Assembly (NCBI GenBank): GCA_018398765.1
Contig: JAHBMJ010005790.1
Span: 62,001-126,000 of the forward strand
Source: Chromera velia
Lineage: Eukaryota; Sar; Chromeraceae
Direction: 5' to 3'
DNA length: 64,000 bases
Part shown: one piece after another, positions 10,950 through 22,540 of the stretch
Layout: every line of letters starts with the position of its first letter
Position numbering within the stretch: the first letter of the stretch is position 1
Notes under the pieces: model-generated
Seen by the model: the letters and a program-made list of their open reading frames with translations, nothing else
Databases searched by the model: none
Told to the model about the DNA's origin: nothing
Made by a program: the position numbers and the translations under genes

Positions 10950-13900
10950 ACAGACACACGCACTGACCTGAAGGAAAGAAGATCCTATCGTCAAGAAAAC
11001 CCGCAGGTGTCTGGGTTTGGAGGAAACTTCTCCTGACCCTTTTTGGCCCCCTTTCCTTTCTCCTTCTCCATCTCGCTTCTCGTCTTTCAAATGCAGTCGC
11101 CACTCTTCACTGCCAACAGGGGAGGCGACGGGAGGCCACGGGAGCAGGAAGCCCCGAAGACTGGCGATGAATGTCCTCGGGGCTCTCTTCTCCTTTTCTG
11201 TTGCAGACAAACAGAATTCGTCTGCCTTTCGGAGGCCTTTTTTCACGAGCCACGCCCTGACGACTGTCTCCAGGAGTCTGTACCGATTTGCCTGTCTCTC
11301 TGCAAGGAACTCTAACCTTCTCTTGAAATGCCCCGATCGGATAAGGAAACGGGCAGCAGAGAGGACTTGCCAGTCCGAATCGTTGAAGGGATCGACAATC
11401 AAGTCGCGGTGCCATCTGGCACTGAGGGACATGCGGAGACTAAAGGGAACACAGGGGGGGGGCCGGGGATCCCAGAGGGGCGCGCAGAGAGGGATGAGAG
11501 CATCATCCCTTACCGTGGATGGTGCCGAGAGATTTCGGTCCTCTATCAGGGCGACTTCAGGGGTGATGACGATTGCCTCTTGATTCTTCTTGAACTTCCG
11601 TGTGCCCGCGATACCCTGCGCAAGAATCTTCTGCGCGTCTCCGATGAGAAGTGCAACTAGGTCTGTTTGCCTAAATGAAAGCGCTTGAAGATCCAAAGTG
11701 TCGCCTAACTCTCCTGAAACAGCAGCGTTGGAAAGATCTTCCTTCTCTTCATCTTTCCCGTTCGAAGGAAGTTCGAGCGGATAGGCACAGTCGCTGGAGA
11801 ACACGTGTTGGTATCGGTCTTCAAGCCCTGTCTCCCCTTCAGAGACCATCTTTTCTATTTGTTCGGAAAGGAATGTGAAGGAACAAATGTGCACCTGTCT
11901 CCTGTTTTCCCAAGCCGCTGCCAGCACGGCCTTTGTATTTAAACACGCGGCCTCCAAGACTGACGCAGACGTTCGCGGGTTGCGTCGGTCTCTGCAGACG
12001 GCTCTGCAAAAAGAAGAAAAGCAATGCATTTCTATCGTGTCAGAAGAGATCGAAGGCTGTGGTGCATGTCTCTTGAGCAGATGGATAGAAGGTTCATGGA
12101 AGACAGCGCATAATTGCCAGCAAAACTTACAGCACCCAACGCAGAGCTGCACACTGACATGAGCATATGAATGACGAATCCCCCGAGCAACGCCGAGACA
12201 ATCCAGAGCAACGCGTTGTCGACGCTCCCCCCCTCTTTTGCCCTGTCGAACTGCCAGATGATAGACAAATCCGCCCCCCTGAGGATATTCACAACGTCCC
12301 CGATCACCTCACCGTACTCAGTCTCCATCAGACCCGCACCCGCCCCCTCACACTCACACCCGTCTCCCCCCACTTTCTTGCAAAGAGAACTCCAGGTGAC
12401 CTCATCACTGTCAAAAGACGAGCACCCCCCTTCCTCCTCTACAGAGGAACTCAAACGACGACCAGACCCCCCCGCACCCTGGAGACCCCCGACTGTCACA
12501 GACAGCTGGTCGGACCCGAAAACCCGGGCCCCGACGTCCTCCCCGCACCAGAGGAGGCGGACAGACTGAGAGGCCCCCAACTTCGCTGTGCCCCCCACAT
12601 AACTCCTCACGTCATTTTCCCAAGAGACCACAGCCAGGCCCAAGAAGGCCTGAGCAGAGTCTCCGCATGTCCCCTCGAGGGCTCTCAATCTCTCCGCAGC
12701 AGCGTCGGATATCGACTTTACAGAAATGGACAGATCCCCCACCTCCGCAGTGACAGACCGCCTGTCGGCAACCTCAGTGAGAGACGGGAGAGCAGTCGCT
12801 GCGATGGTGAACGAGTCCGCAGACATTACGGCAGACCCACTTGAACTCGCTTGACTCAAAACGAGCGGAGCTGCAGTCAGACAGGCACAAGGGTACAGCC
12901 GAGGGAAGAGAGCATACGAAGAAGTGTTTGAAAAGGGGAAGAAAACAAACGCATCAGAAACTCCCGAAGCCTCAGCACCATGCAGAGCTCAGAAGTTGCA
13001 TGCAGTCTCAGGTGCCAAGTTGCCACCCACCGCTTTCCTCAGTACTCGAATACACACACACACTCACTCACTCACTCTCACTGACTGACCGATCGTGGAC
13101 GTGGCTGCTTTGACAACAGCATCCGTGGCGCTGTTCAGTTTCTTCCTTCTGGACCCGAGAGCAGTCCCATTCGCCCTCCCATCCCCATTCCCTCCCGGCA
13201 CCACACCCGCGTCTGAGGATGCCGACTGTAGCGTCTTCTCGAGAGAAGCCAAGACAGGGAGCTGCGAGGTGACGAGTGACTTTCCGGACCGGGACCTGGA
13301 GATGGAGGAGGAGCGGGACACGACAGCCTGGAGAGTGGAGGCGAGCTGCATGGAGAGAGCGAGCGAGGGAGGTGCATGTACGTTTGGTAATGAACATGCA
13401 GGCACATGCATGACAGCGAAGCTGGAGTAATGCGGGTGGCACGAATTGAAAAGGAACAGGTTGAAGGAAATCCATGCCACCATTCTTCTGGTGGGAATTT
13501 CCTGCCTTTCATCTTCAGTTTTGCTTCATACTGAGACTCACTTTGTCTTTCTTTTTCAAAAGTGCTGCTACAGCTAATTGTTGCATCAACTTGCCGGACA
13601 TCACATACCGTTGTGACAGAACTTGCGACTGCAGTCGTCTGCGTGTCCCTCTGGTCCTCACTGAGGAGAGACGCGCTGTCGCTGTTCGAGAGGACAGTGT
13701 CCAGTCCCTTGCTTGCAGTTGCCAGAACTCCGGTGAAGGCTTCCGTCTCTTCCGACATCAGGGTTCTCCCACTCGTTTCGATGTTACTCAAAGTGCTGCT
13801 GATCTTCTGTGCAACGCCCTCAGTGCTTGCGAGCACCTCCGAGGCAGAGGAGGTCGTTGAGCTGCCGTCGTCAGACAGACCCGTGCTGGCCTCTACAAAT

Positions 13901-15035
13901 GTCGATAGGGACTGCAAATCAAGCGCATGCGTTTATTTTGATATGGAATTTCTTTATGCATATGAATAAACAAATGTCGATAGGGACTGCAAATCAAGTG
14001 CATGGAGGTGTCAGTACACTTTACTCGATGGTGTTTCTGTACATGGATTCCGTGATCTACTGCAGTTAATTGAGAGGATGCAAAGAAAGGGACCACAGAG
14101 GCACGTCGGGATTCTGATGCCAAGACAAAAAGAAAGGGGGGGACAGCTGCGTGATGATTGCTGCTGAACTCCTGGAAGTGACAGTCATGTCTGTGCACTG
14201 CGCAGAAAGAGAAAGACCTTCCTCTCTGGTAAGTAGCTCAACTCACGTTCAGCAAAAGGACTGTGGCCGCAGCGCCCTCATCCGCCCCCGAATTTTCCTC
14301 TATGGCAGAGGTCTCGATGGTTTCTGGCAGGAGGCACTCGTAGGCCCCCAGGGTGTTCTTGCAAGGGGCGATGGAGGGGCAGATGTGAGTGCCCAGAGCG
14401 CACTCATCGATATCTGCATTCGGTCTTGCAAGGATAAGAGAGAGAGAAATAAACCTGATGAAGTGACAACGAAACGAAAAACAAAGAGAAGAACAACGAA
14501 GAAACGCTCCCTGCTCACACCTTCCAATACCCCTCCAACTCCCTTCTCTCTTACCCCGTCAAGTCAGCAGACCCACCAGGGCATTGGCATGTCTTGTCTG
14601 CCAAGGAGATGATGTTCATACACTCCCCGTAGGACACGCACGTCCAGTCGTCGTTGCAGGCGCTCCCGTCGGTGCACACGGTTGAGGCTGCATAGACAGA
14701 AGGACACACAGACAGACAAAATACAAAGATGGGTATGCAGGCAGGGCGAAGGACCCTTGAAGCAAGGACAGAAGACGTCACGCCACCAAGTTGAGCAGGA
14801 AAACACCTTTGGTACACATTCTTTGCGTCCGACTCCTCCCGCACTCATTCAACCGCTGACTCACTCAGTATAGTTCCAACGTCCCAGCCCACCCACCCAC
14901 TCACTTGAACAGGAGATCCCCGTCCCTGAGTACCCATCGTTGCACGCGCAGGTAAAGCTCATGGTGGTGTCTGTACAGGTCGCCTGGATGGCGCAGTTGT
15001 GTCGTCCCAGAGTGCACTCGTCACCCTCTGTATGC

Positions 15036-15098
<63 letters not shown>

Positions 15099-17597
15099 GA
15101 GAGAGTCATGCATCAGACACGCAGGGGGCAGGAAGGAAACTAGGTGCCGATTTTGTCCTGTAATCTTCGGAAGAGCTAGCTCAGTAGATCCAAGTTCAAG
15201 AGAAAACTCGCTCGAAAAACAGGGTGCAGCACTTGTGAAAAAGGCCTCAAAAAGAGGAGGTGGGGGCGGCGTCACTGACGTCCAAATAGTATAAATGCCT
15301 CCCCGGCTTGGGTGACACCATTCGGTCCTGCAGGGACCGAGGGAGGGAGGCAGGGATCAAGGGCTACTCGCATGCAGAAGAGAGTCATGAATACTCATGA
15401 AGACATCCATCCACCCACCGATGCATCCATCCATCCACGGGTCTCTCTGCTGCCGTGGATACGCATACAGGATCCCCCCCAGAGGGGACATATGCAGAGA
15501 CACGCAGATCTCCCGACCAAAAAATTGCACCAAGCTTGAAAAACACAGAGTGGGCAAAAGACAAGACAGAGAAACGCGGACATGCTTACAGACAGATGGA
15601 TGCATGCATGCGTGCATGCAAACACAGATCATCAGCCAGAGGGACCTACTTACCTGCCCTGTGTGCAGCGATGGCAAAGTCGGGGAAACCTGCACGTATA
15701 CGGCAACAGATGCACTTTTCCTCTGGTTTCTTCACAATTCGCAGAGAACAAAACTTTTTCTTTCAGGTCGAGACAGCATACGACGACGAGCACTGACAAG
15801 AAAAAACGTGGGAAAGGAAATGAGAGAAGGTATGGAAACTGACTAAAGGAAAAGAAAAAAGAAAATGATTTCTGCTGAAAGAAAATCGATCTGATTTTCT
15901 GAAGGCCGCTGTCGTCGCTCTTCTTGTGTTTTCGCTTTACTTCCAAATCATCCTCGAACTAAGCTTATCAAAACCTCAAGTACCCACCATCTTTATTTAA
16001 ATCCCCCGTCTTCCCAGCTCGGCCCAACGTCATTCCAGCGGTGTCCCCTTGAAAGACGATCCCGACGCTCCCGTCGAGGTCACTCACTCGGAGGACCGAG
16101 GGAAAGTTCCCTGAAGTCGCGGCATTTCTTCCAAAGACCAGGTAGCATTCTCCGGCATCAATCAGGCTGTTCGGGTCTGCACACACAAAGACAAAGACAG
16201 GGCGAATGTATTTCTTCCAAAGACCAGGTAGCATTCTCCGGCATCAATCAGGCTGTTCGGGTCTGCACACACAAAGACAGAGACAGGGCGAATGCATTTC
16301 TTCCAAAGACCAGGTAGCATTCTCCGGCATCAATCAGGCTGTTCGGGTCTGCACACACAAAGACAGAGACAGGGCGAATGCACTTGCGTGTCGACATGTC
16401 AGCAACACAGATCAATACAGAGGCGTCGTGAGGAAGGCCCCCGCGGTCTCTTTGCTAGCGGTTCAGGAATCGACAAGCCAAGATCTTCCCCGAGCTAGGC
16501 CTGTGTCCATTTTTCTTTTCTTTGTCACGCCATCTCGGCCTTCCGATTCTCCGACCCCCCGGTCACTCTCACTCTGGTTTTGGATATGTCTGGATTGTCA
16601 ATCTGAAGTTGCTTTCACATTCAATTCACCCAGATGATCGATCCATGCAGGCAGGCAGGCAGGCAGGGAGGGAAGTAAGTTAATTGACTGACCAGCCTCG
16701 GTTGCCCCAACCAGAATGTCGTTGATGCCGTCCCCGTTCACATCGCCGGGACCTGTCACGTCATTCCCAAGAATGTCAATGTTGGCAGTGCCGAAGAATC
16801 GGAACCCGTTGCTGCCATCGAATGCGTCCACACTCCATTGTCCGTCAGAGCTCCCGTCCGTTGCATCAAGAGCAGAGAAGTCGCTGCTGCCGAAGATCAC
16901 GACGGCTTCTCCTTGACGATAGATACTGTCAGGGTCTGTCGGGAAGCGAAATGAAGAGACGGAAGAATGAAGAGGGGCCGGGAATGAAAAAAAACAAAAC
17001 ACGGATGAAGAAGAGACGGAATGAAGAGACCGGCAGGGTCTGTCGGGAAGCGAAATGAAGAGACGGAAGAATGAAGAGGGTCCGGGAATGAAAAGAAACA
17101 AAACACGGATGAAGAAGAGACGGAATGAAGAGACCGTCAGGGTCTGCCGGGAAGCGAAATGAAGAGACGGAAGAATGAAGAGGGGCCAGGAATGAAAAAA
17201 AACAAAACACGGATGAAGAAGAGACGAAATGAAGAGACCGTCAGGGTCTGCCGGGAAGCGAAATGAAGAGACGGAAGAATGAAGAGGGGCCGGGGGAGAT
17301 ACATAAGTAGCCTATCAGACCGAAGATTTAATCTCACTGCTCCTCGTCTTGTACTGAACTTACCCATCGACAAAAACCTTCATTCGTCCAAGAGGATTCA
17401 AACAAACACACACACATCGGGACAGTGCAACCAGTTGGAAAGGAAACCACAGAGAAAAGCTGCATCATGACATATGTGAAGTTTATGTCCTCGCACTAGG
17501 AAAACGAAAGTCCTCCTGCAGGCCTAGCTGGCCCTTTTTCTTTAATTCTCTCTTCCCCACAGATCCACTGAGGAAGGATCCCAAAAAAGAAAGAACG

Positions 17598-17670
<73 letters not shown>

Positions 17671-20223
17671 AAGAAAGAAAGAAACAAAGAAAGAAAGAAA
17701 GAAAGAAAGAAAGGAGGAAAGAAAGAAAGAAACCAAAAGTCGAGTTCGAACCCTTTATCCCAACACCTTCCCCCCCTAGCTCCTCAACTCACTTGAATAA
17801 AGAGCCCCGGCGATGCAGTCATCTATCCCGTCTCCGTTCACGTCCCCCAGCCCCTCCACCTGCAGCCCCAGACGGCCGTCAGTTGTCACTCCATTGACCG
17901 TGAACCCGTTGGATCCGTCCAGACTCGACAGCGCAAACGGAGTGCTGAAGGAGGAAGAGGAACGGCCGTAGATGATGTGCACTCTTCCTTCCTTGTCACT
18001 GATAGGGTCTGCACACACAGAAGGAAAGAGCAATCACCGCGTGATCGAGCTCAGAAGAATTCTTCATTCAGCTTGTCTTACTTGAATTCCAGACTTTGCG
18101 AGTCAGACAGTCGGAGGAGCGACCTCTCGATTATCCGATTGACTATTCACTCCTGTTGCCCTACCTGGATGATTACTGACTCACTCCTTTGCCCCATCGT
18201 CAAAGGGCCAACCTTCACGTCTCTTTTTTCAACACAAACTGGAGAGCAAGTACACACGCACACCCACACAAATGTCGATATGACACATGCATAAAAAGAC
18301 ATCCAGACGTCCAGACAGACAGACATCCAGACAGACAGAACTCCCTCCCAACCTGCCCATCCAGCCCCCATGATGATGTCCTTGATGCCGTCGTTGTTCA
18401 TGTCTACATTCCCCGAAACCTCATACGCCGCATTGTCCCCTGCCGCCCCCGTGAGCTGGAACCCAATCGTCCCGTCGACTGTCGAGACGTCAACGGGAGA
18501 GGTCCAGGAAGACTTCCCATAGAAAACATAAGCACTCCCGGAAGAAGTCCCCCCGTCATCTGCACTCATGCACTCACCAACGCAGCCCGCTCTTATCTCA
18601 CAAAAACATCGGACGGGAGATAAGTGCTCTCTGCTAAACAGAATCCGCTGAATGGATGTGCTTGTTGCAAAGGGAGAGGTTTTACTTTCATATCACTGTC
18701 TATGGTTCGATTCAAGCTTCTGGCTCGCTCTTTCTTTGTGGGGGTTTCCGGGAAAAAAAGAAAAGTGCTTCATGCGGAAAGGAATGAATTCACCAGGCCT
18801 GACCGTTCAGATGTGCTCCGAGTATGAGGTCATCTATGCCGTCTCCATTCACGTCCCCCAAATTCGCGCTCCCCCTTCCCATTTTGTCCCCCGAAGCCTT
18901 TCCTGTAAAGATCACCCCGTCCGATCCGCTCAGGGCAGACACAGTCACAGAGGCAGACCAGGAAGACTTGCCGAAAATCAGGTAGGCCTCCCCAGCGTTA
19001 GAACTGCTGTTGGGATCTGCGGTGGTCAGTGACAAGCATGCTTTTTCTTCATACATAGTCTTTTCTTCTGTATGAAAGTAAATGCAAAAATCAGGTAGGC
19101 CTCTCCAGCGTTACAACTGCTGTTGGGATCAACACAACGCAGAAGTAGAAGAATGATTCACAAAGAGACAATGAGAAAACAGACATGAAGACACATAAGG
19201 AAAGAGTAGATAGAGAAATTGACAGGTTCGCTCCTCAATCAGCAGTTGACCTTTCGAGTGCGGCAGATTGAGCTTTAGGACCAGGGCGCTTCGTATTTAC
19301 ACAAAAAAAAACATTTGCTGGTCTGAAGAAGCTGCAACATATATAATCATGTACTTCGACCTTCGCTGACCCGCATCTTGTGCTCCGACTAAAATATCGG
19401 AAATTCCATCGTTGTTGAAGTCCCCCCCCCCCCNNNNNNNNNNNNNNNNNNNNNNNNNNNNNNNCCCCCCCCTGAACCAAAAGTCCAAAAGTCGTGCCGG
19501 CAGTGCCAATAATTGTAAACCCGTTAGTTCCATCCAGAGTGCTCAAATCAATCTCTGCCGGGAAGCTGGAAGACGTCCAGTCTCTCCCAAAGATCACGTA
19601 CGCATTCTGCCCACCGTCCTCCGAGATGATCATGTCATCCACACCGTCGTTGTTCACGTCTCCTGCAGTCGAACTTCCTCGTCCTAAAAAACCGCTAGCC
19701 GTCGTGCCGGCGATGTAGAACCCATTTGCTCCAGTCAGATAGGACGAGGACAGAACCGTCGTGGCGTCCCACAGCTGTCGGCGTGGCGCCTCTTTTGGTA
19801 TCGGGCTTTCACTCTTTCCTTCCACAGGAATTTCTTCTGGAGGAGCCCCGACAGAAGTGTCTGCAAGTGCAGCCACGGCCAAAACTGCACGAAAGGGGAC
19901 AAGAAAAGAAGAAGAGAAACTGAACATACAACGAGCAAACAGCTAAGGGTCGAAACATGGTTTGATTCGAGTCATATGTATATAGACGAGGGAGGGGACA
20001 CACAAGGACACCGTCTACGAAGGCGGTCGAAGGGATAGTCCCAGAGTACGCTAGCTGGATCGAAAGAAAAGACAGGCGGAACAAAATACAGTGCGTCAAA
20101 TATGCATGCATGACTGCGAATGTCTTCCTGAACTTGTTTCTGTGCGAAAATGTATGCATATGTACTTCGGGCTCAATCTGTTGCAGGCGTGTGTGTCCGT
20201 GCGTGCGTGTGCATGCGTGTAAG

Positions 20224-20268
<45 letters not shown>

Positions 20269-20728
20269 CGCGCGCGCGTGAGAGAGAGAGTGAGTGGGTG
20301 AGTGAGAGAGGGAGAGAGAGAGAGAGAGTGAGTGGGTGAGTGAGAGAGGGAGAGAGAGAAAGACAGACAGAGAGAGAGGGCACACACTCTTATGAGGACA
20401 GACACCTTTTCAACGACCATGGACCACATGTGCATGCAGAGACGCAAAAATATGTACGAGCATTGTTGTGCTGCGGTCACCCAATGCATCGTTCGTCGCA
20501 TGCATGCATATCCCTAGATAATGAAGCAGATCAGCAGTGGGCATTACCAATCGGTCTTTCTTACTCTGTCAGGCCCTCTGCTTACAAGCCTGGTCAGGAC
20601 TCTTCGTGGGTGCGTATACGTTATGTAAGTCATCTGCGATGCAAGCATGCAGATACCGTGAGGAACACCGACGCTCTCCGGTACTCACCTGTACAGGCCA
20701 GCACTTGAGCTGTAAGGCACAAACGCAT
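8150..20728 (-). CDS. FG-GAP/EGF/GPS-like multi-pass membrane protein (17 exons)
   Basis: Likely a cell-surface receptor or adhesion protein of ~2,140 residues. Exons with compatible phases: 20728-20689, 19884-19371, 19016-18804, 18559-18353, 18008-17793, ~16935-16693, 16176-15988, 15689-15654, 15027-14905, 14687-14555, 14424-14247, 13911-13609, 13345-13090, 12870-12159, 12003-10968, 10461-9596, 9299-8150. Exons 1-2 join into a signal peptide (MRLCLTAQVLACT then VLAVAALADTSVGA). Residues ~50-550 hold seven FG-GAP repeats with DxNxDGxxD calcium loops (DVNNDGVDD, DFNNDGISD, DVNGDGIDD twice, DMNNDGIKD, DVNGDGIND, DLNKDGFPD), enough for an integrin-alpha-type propeller. EGF-like modules follow (~553-690, one with DIDEC), then a Ser/Thr-rich region. 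A degenerate GPS-like motif (TWSSLCKKVGGDGCEC) precedes TM1 (~1100-1122), a basic cytoplasmic segment, then four or five C-terminal helices. The layout recalls polycystin-1, but PLAT and REJ domains were not seen. Exon 2 contains an assembly gap. Confidence 0.8.
10852..10955. repeat. CA/CG dinucleotide microsatellite
   Basis: Long (CA)n tract ending in (CG)n, located in the intron after the exon at 12003-10968 of the FG-GAP gene, a few bases downstream of its GTCAGT donor. Confidence 0.9.
13899..14010 (-). repeat. Duplicated acceptor plus exon start (FG-GAP gene, exon 12)
   Basis: The + strand word ATGTCGATAGGGACTGCAAA, which contains the exon-12 start and its acceptor (minus: TTTGCAG then TCCCTATCGACAT), occurs at about 13899 and again about 76 bases away in the upstream intron. 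The second copy keeps the AG, so it is a potential alternative acceptor. Confidence 0.7.
15041..15108. repeat. GA dinucleotide microsatellite
   Basis: (GA)n with a few GGA interruptions. On the minus strand it is a pyrimidine tract just upstream of the acceptor of the first EGF-like exon (15027-14905), so it serves as an unusually long polypyrimidine tract. Confidence 0.85.
16122..16378 (-). repeat. 86-bp x3 tandem repeat spanning a 3' splice site (exon 7)
   Basis: Three nearly identical 86-bp units (TTTCTTCCAAAGACC at 16125, 16211 and 16297). Each contains, on the minus strand, the acceptor TGTGTGCAG followed by ACCCGAACAGCCTGATT, the first ~55 bases of FG-GAP exon 7. The unit nearest the donor side continues into the full exon; the other two lie in the upstream intron as decoy acceptors with a partial exon. 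Confidence 0.9.
16930..17345 (-). repeat. ~103-bp x4 tandem repeat spanning the exon 6 acceptor
   Basis: Units begin with GGGTCTG(T/C)CGGGAAGCG at about 16934, 17036, 17140 and 17244. On the minus strand each unit carries a pyrimidine-rich stretch ending in (G/A)CAG followed by ACCCTG, the start of FG-GAP exon 6. Only the 16.93-kb copy leads into the open exon. Confidence 0.85.
17590..17735. repeat. GAAA tetranucleotide microsatellite
   Basis: About 145 bases of (GAAA)n with GAGA interruptions, in the intron between FG-GAP exons 5 and 6. On the transcribed minus strand it is a long TTTC tract. Confidence 0.9.
18974..19130 (-). repeat. Partial duplication of FG-GAP exon 3 start
   Basis: The first ~40 bases of exon 3 (+ strand: ATCAGGTAGGCCTC...CTGTTGGGATC) recur about 114 bases upstream in the intron with a few changes. 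In this copy the bases next to the junction are changed, so the acceptor AG is no longer present: a decayed member of the acceptor-duplication pattern. Confidence 0.75.
19434..19464. other. Assembly gap (31 N) inside FG-GAP exon 2
   Basis: Run of N flanked on both sides by poly-C. The frame of exon 2 differs on the two sides, so the true gap length is not 31, or the C run is miscounted. The second FG-GAP repeat spans it. Confidence 0.95.
20228..20375. repeat. GT/GC/GA compound microsatellite
   Basis: (GT)n, then (GC)n, then GAGA with GTGAGTGGGTGAGTGAGAGA units repeated, in intron 1 of the FG-GAP gene. Confidence 0.9.
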
Positions 20729-21603
20729 TGATCACCCCCAGGTCTCAATTGATGACGAAGTTCTTTAAACGCCTTCGAAGATGTGCATTCCCGTGACACG
20801 CTGGCAATCGTCGAACTGAGAAGTCTCAATTGAACATGCAGACCTTGCACTGTCAGAGAGAGACGATACCGGTTGGTTGAACTTGGGTTGCTGTGTTGGC
20901 TCTAAATGCCGAAAAGGAGCACGCTGGCTGTCCAGATTCATACATATGAGGGAATGCACCATCGAGCGAGCCGTCAGCCCAATAATCCGTATGTATATAG
21001 AAAGTGTGCCTATAGCTGTCTGCATGACAGTCTGTGATTCATTGCAGGTGGCATGTCACAACACAACTTCTTGTGCCAGGCAAGCATATGCTGCGCGCGC
21101 TTCCGCGCGAGCGCATTTCCTTTTTTTTTCTATATATATAGCTTTCGATCGCGAAATTTAAATTCTGCATGCGCGATCGAATTGCATGAGCTGCATGCAT
21201 GCATCGATCCATGATCGAATGGAATGTCAGAAGGAAGCTATATATATAGCTAGCTAGGACATTCTGGGTCGTTGATCTCCGTATTTGCACTTCAAGCCAT
21301 CCACACGACAGTTGAAAGTAAAAGTTTCACCTCTGCGACGCACTTCACCCTCAACATCAGTCTGCTCACTGGAAGGGAGGTGTGATTCGCACCAGGTCGA
21401 CAACTGAGTTCAACGTGCGAAGATGCAGAAAAGTGAGAACGACCATTCTGCAACAGGAGCGACCAAGCTCTGACTCCTTTCGAATAGAGAGTGCTTGAGT
21501 AGAGCGATTGATAGGTTCTTGTCCCGCTGTTGCCTCTCATCGCTCACCCAAAACTTTCACCAAGTCGACTACTGAACAAACAAAGGGGTTTGTCTGATCG
21601 AAG
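20729..21603. promoter_or_regulatory. Divergent intergenic region (FG-GAP gene / basic Cys-tail gene)
   Basis: This 0.9-kb spacer separates two divergently transcribed genes. It holds a GC-rich inverted repeat at 21092-21115 (GCGCGCGCTTCCGCGCGAGC), TGCATGCATGC at about 21190, AT palindromes (CTATATATATAG at ~21130 and ~21237) and GATCGATC-type words. No ORF is convincing. The motif assignment to transcription control is inference from position. Confidence 0.45.
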
Positions 21604-22489
21604 ATGACCTGCATGCAGACAGAGCTCAACTTGGGTCTCAACCCCCGTCCTCCCTACCCCTATCTCCAAACAAAGTTCCAAGTGGGGTCTTGTAAGGGCA
21701 AGAGCATCAGCTACACGCTCCACTCCAAAGTATTCCACCAAGATGACATTCGACCCGAAGTGTCAAATGCCAAGAGGGAAGTCATCAAATCCATCAAGAG
21801 ACCAGACCTCATGGGAGTCACTAGGCCCCCCTTCAATCGAAGCACCCACCCCATAGAGCCCCGAATAGTCAAACCTTCCCTAAAGCAGCCAATAGAGTCG
21901 AAGGCTGATCTGGATCACAGTCTTCCTCTTCACCTCAGGCCTCCTCTCTTCTTCACAAGGGTTCGGGATGCAGACGGTCACCTCCTCTCTCCTGAGCAGA
22001 GGGATCAACAAGCAGAGACACTCCAAAGGACTTTGGCAGACAACAGAAGCCGCCTCAGTCCCACAGCAAAGATACGGAGTCTCAGAGGGAAACCCCGTCA
22101 CGACCCCATTGACCGACGTGCAAAGACAGACAACACATCAGACTCAGAAGACGATGGAGAATACCGGAGAAGGGAGGATGAGTGGGACACAACAAACTCT
22201 AGAGATACTACAGACAAGCACGAGATGACACGACAGAAGTCATCCCACCAGAGTGCCGGACCATTGGGTGACAGACGTGACTGGGAACAGTCAACGTTCT
22301 GGACCCACAAGGAGAGGGCGGGGTGGAAGCGGGAGAAGCTGAAGGCACGGGCTGCAGCGATGAAGAAGAGAGAGACGCTGATGCCCACCATCATCGCGAC
22401 CTATCCCGAAAAGTTTCGGTCACTCCGAGCTCGGTTAGTGCTCTGTCCCGCCCCCTACTCACCCACTGATGCCCTCTCTCGCACGTTCG

Positions 22490-22540
<51 letters not shown>

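Noticed and set aside
8150-13430. Several plus-strand ORFs of 110-220 residues opposite the FG-GAP gene (e.g. 11017-11583, 12167-12844)
   Set aside because: They are antisense shadows of minus-strand exons with coherent phase, domains and membrane helices.
15601-15622. TGCATGCATGC motif as a promoter element
   Set aside because: It lies in an intron of the FG-GAP gene, which weakens a promoter-only reading of this word.
19884-19927. Alternative start of the FG-GAP gene at 19927 (MFSFSSSFLVPFRA...)
   Set aside because: It also looks like a leader, but a consensus acceptor (GTGCAG) falls inside it and the exon at 20728-20689 with a GTGAGT donor gives a better, phase-matched signal peptide. 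Not fully excluded.
20096-20501. Ser/Leu-rich and His-Thr-rich minus-strand ORFs
   Set aside because: Translation of GT/GA microsatellites inside intron 1 of the FG-GAP gene; the start exon at 20728-20689 fits in another frame.
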